Part shown: piece after piece, positions 61,486 through 64,000 of the stretch
Position numbering within the stretch: position 1 is the first letter of the stretch
Layout of the letters: each line of letters begins with the position of its first letter
DNA from: Ptychodera flava
Taxonomy: Eukaryota; Hemichordata; Enteropneusta; Ptychoderidae
Length of the DNA stretch: 64,000 bases
Assembly (NCBI RefSeq): GCF_041260155.1
Contig: NC_091932.1
Span: 11,209,304-11,273,303 of the forward strand
Direction of reading: 5' to 3'
Translations under genes and position numbers: made by a program
The notes under the pieces: generated by a model
The model's database searches: none
What the model saw: only the letters and a program-made list of their open reading frames with translations
Told to the model about the DNA's origin: nothing

Positions 61486-61726
61486 AGACACATATCAAAT
61501 GAAGACCTCAACAGCCAGAATGTTACCTATGTGGCAAAATGCCATGTCTATCGTACAGACTTTCCAAGGACATTAGAAATCATGAACAATTTTGAAGACA
61601 GCACTGCTAAGTAACACTGTATGAACAAACTGAAATCAAGGGGTCAAATTGCTTCATAAAGTTGCATCATAAAGTTTGAGAGGGCCCTCTAAGAAAACCT
61701 GATTGTTGTCATAATGCATACCGATA

Positions 61727-62345
61727 TGACACCCCTCCCGTTTTTTTGCCAGTCGGCCTCCAAATTCAACCAAACTTAGCTTAGTTATTCTAAACAACAT
61801 ATATTCTCAGTAGAAATAAAAAAAAAACAACCTTCGAAATAGCTTCTTTCGTCGTCATTTTGCGGTCCCATATATAGTGCTACTGCAGGCGGCCTATACC
61901 AATGGGTGTCAATAGCCAACGGCACTCTATTTGGCTATTGACACCCCTCCGTTTTTTCGCCAGTCGGCATCCAAATTCAACCTAACTTAGCTTAGTTATT
62001 CTAAACAACATATATTCTCAATAGAAATAAAAAAAAAATCCTTCGAAATAGCTTCTTTCGTCGTCATTTTGCGGTCCCATATATAGTGCTACTACAGGCG
62101 GCCTATACCAATGGGTGTCAATAGCCAACCGTCACTCTATTTGGCTATTGACACCCCTCCCGTTTTTTTTGCCAGTCGGCCTCCAAATTCAACCAAACCT
62201 AGCCTAGTTATTCTTAACAACATATATTCTCAATAGAAATCAAAAATAAATCTTCGAAAAAGCTTCTTTCGTCGTCATTTTGCGGTCCCATAGTGCTACT
62301 GCAGTACCTGTACCAATGGGTGTCAATAGCCAACCGGCACTCTCG
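61727..62345. repeat. tandem array, three 210-bp units each bounded by inverted repeats
   Basis: TGACACCCCTCC begins units at 61727, 61939 and 62149. Each unit ends GGGTGTCAATAGCCAAC, and the next starts TTGGCTATTGACACCC, so a perfect 16-bp inverted repeat sits at the two inner junctions. Shared core words include CTTCTTTCGTCGTCATTTTG. It looks like a MITE multiplied head-to-tail. Confidence 0.9.
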
Positions 62346-64000
62346 GCCGGGCTCGCGCTCGCTCACTGTACAAAGTACTGTACGAGCCCATGGAGATAAC
62401 TCCGTGTTGCAACATGTAGGTGCTTTCTTATCATCCACTTGCATGCTTATTGAATATAATTTATGTACTTAAATGGCAAAATTAGCGATCGAGGAAGGTG
62501 ATGAAAAACAAAAACAAAAGTACTCTGCTTGCCATTGCCGCATTGTGATGTGGTGATTTTAATACTCCCGCCACCGTGAGAGCGCACGACCTCGTGTGAC
62601 CTCGTGCCCTTTCCTGCCCCTTAAGACAGCCTCTATGTGATCGATGTACACAGTGATTAATTGAGGTGCTCGGCGATTTTACGCAATCAATGAAATTTAC
62701 TGTGTTTTTTAACTAGTATAAGGCTATTTTTTGATGTTTGTGATTTTAGACTTCTGTAATTAAAATTTCATTCGTGTGTTTTAACTAGACGGAGTATTGT
62801 GTGAGGGATTACTTTCCACAAATGAGTAAGGCTACAAGCAGTGATTAGTTATTTTTGTCAGATAAGCAGGTTTTGTCAGATAAGCGCCGTACACACGTTT
62901 GCCATTCTGCCTGTTTCCGTTCTGTGGAGCACTCCGTCTTGTGTGCATCCTGTTTTTGTACATAGTATGTCCGGTCGCAGAGAGTAGTCAAGACATAGGT
63001 ATGTTATTTTCTTCATTCACAGACATAAAATTCACACTCGTTTACAAGTTTTTGTGTCCTGGGCTAATACTAAGCCCACAAAATACTCCAATCTACTATA
63101 GTTCTTTTTCCTCCTTTTTCGTGCAAATGGTTCTACATTTACATGTAAAAGACAAAAATGATGCCACGAGAAGTCGATATGATTGAACTTACAATAGTGG
63201 CCTGACATGGCAGGTATGAGGTAAACTTACCATTTGGGGTGGGGGGGGGGGGGTTAATGTTAGCTGGAGGAAATGGTCCACATTTTGGGAACCATTATGC
63301 ATAATAGCAATTTTATTACAAATGATATTTTGAAGCAAATGTTTTGTCTGTTTCTTTGTTTAGCAGATTGTAGGTTGTTACATATACACGTAACTGAATT
63401 TTTGCAATTCATATCACTTTCACTTATGAATTGAGAAATTGCTTGCCCAGCAACTAAATTGGTTAACTGTACAAATATCTGCCTGACATAGTAGGATAAT
63501 TTATCACAGCAAACTCACAGGAGCTAGCCTCTCTTGCTGAGAAGCAATTTTTTCTGTTGTTTTCAGAAGCAATTACCTCCTTCCCCTCCCTAGTCAAATG
63601 GTTGACGCCAAAAACATGACTGGCCTGAGATGGCATGTCAAAGTACAAGTTAAGCGACAAATACTGATACTGACGTTGATAATCGGCATATCGCGATGTT
63701 TTGTCTACAAGTAAAATAATTGACAGCTTCACATACAATGTTACAAATACGTAGTTTTTTTCAAGCCTGAGAAAACACCTACATCACCGATTGGCATGTC
63801 GCGATGCAAACCGACGTAAAAATAATTATTCTGATTGGTTTTCAGTAAAAGTGTCTGTCAGTCATGATTTTCATCCTCAAACCGCGTGTCAAACTACTCT
63901 CATCCGTTAATTCAGTTGTCAATCAAATTAACATGTGCTCCGAAGTTTGCGTTCGAGTGAAAGTTCAGGAAAGTTCTACTTCGTTCTAGCTGTCCGATTG
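62346..64000. other. non-coding stretch at the window end; possible 5' exon of a third DED-like gene
   Basis: A candidate donor AGACATAG|GTATGT lies at 62998/62999, and a word shared with the first introns of the two DED-like genes (TGGCCTGACATGGCAGGT) is at about 63198. TTTATCACAGCAAACTCAC near 63500 resembles the acceptor and exon start of gene 2. No coding exon was found before the window ends. A G-run of about 14 lies at 63240-63253. Confidence 0.35.

Overview
The window is animal nuclear DNA. It is AT-rich, its genes are split by introns with standard GT-AG sites, it has many microsatellites, and most of its length is transposon debris. Its genes (NME6, a core-2 type GlcNAc-transferase, RTF2, a rhodopsin-type receptor, small death-effector-like proteins) and a Gmr1-type LTR retroelement fit a marine invertebrate, most likely an invertebrate deuterostome such as a hemichordate, amphioxus or echinoderm. 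The sequence alone does not settle the species.

Layout. 1-6 kb is non-coding, with microsatellites and old repeats. 6.2-7.2 kb (- strand) holds a class A GPCR with its coding sequence in one exon. 7.4-23.6 kb holds no recognised host gene. It carries a 1.17 kb transposon with subterminal repeats whose empty site survives in a second copy, a 1.23 kb TTAA-flanked element with long inverted ends, a small inverted-repeat element, and two LINE pieces in opposite orientation. 23.6-29.7 kb (- strand) is a complete five-exon NME6 gene. One of its introns holds a near-perfect 133-bp hairpin, and another holds a TIR element with a hAT-like element nested inside. NME6 is head-to-head with a 474-codon beta-1,6-N-acetylglucosaminyltransferase gene at 30.7-32.1 kb (+ strand), and the two probably share a promoter region at 29.7-30.0 kb. 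32-45.7 kb is non-coding. Its main feature is a second copy of the TIR element, interrupted by an element carrying about five 150-bp satellite units (HINE/pearl-like). 45.7-46.0 kb (- strand) is the last exon of RTF2. 47.8-61.5 kb carries two tandem two-coding-exon genes (+ strand) for 102- and 97-residue proteins that look like isolated death effector domains. The single intron within the second coding sequence has been enlarged from roughly 0.6 kb to 6.1 kb by an antisense Gmr1-like Ty3/gypsy element with almost identical LTRs. 61.7-62.3 kb is a three-unit array of a TIR-bounded repeat. The last 1.6 kb may hold the 5' exon of a third member of the small-gene family.

How the genes relate. 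NME6 and the glycosyltransferase are divergent neighbours with no evident shared pathway. The GPCR is a lone receptor gene. The DED-like pair is a local tandem duplication and is the most unusual coding content: adaptor-sized proteins with no attached protease or kinase domain, of the type that joins or inhibits apoptotic or immune signalling assemblies. That role is inferred from fold-like sequence pattern only.
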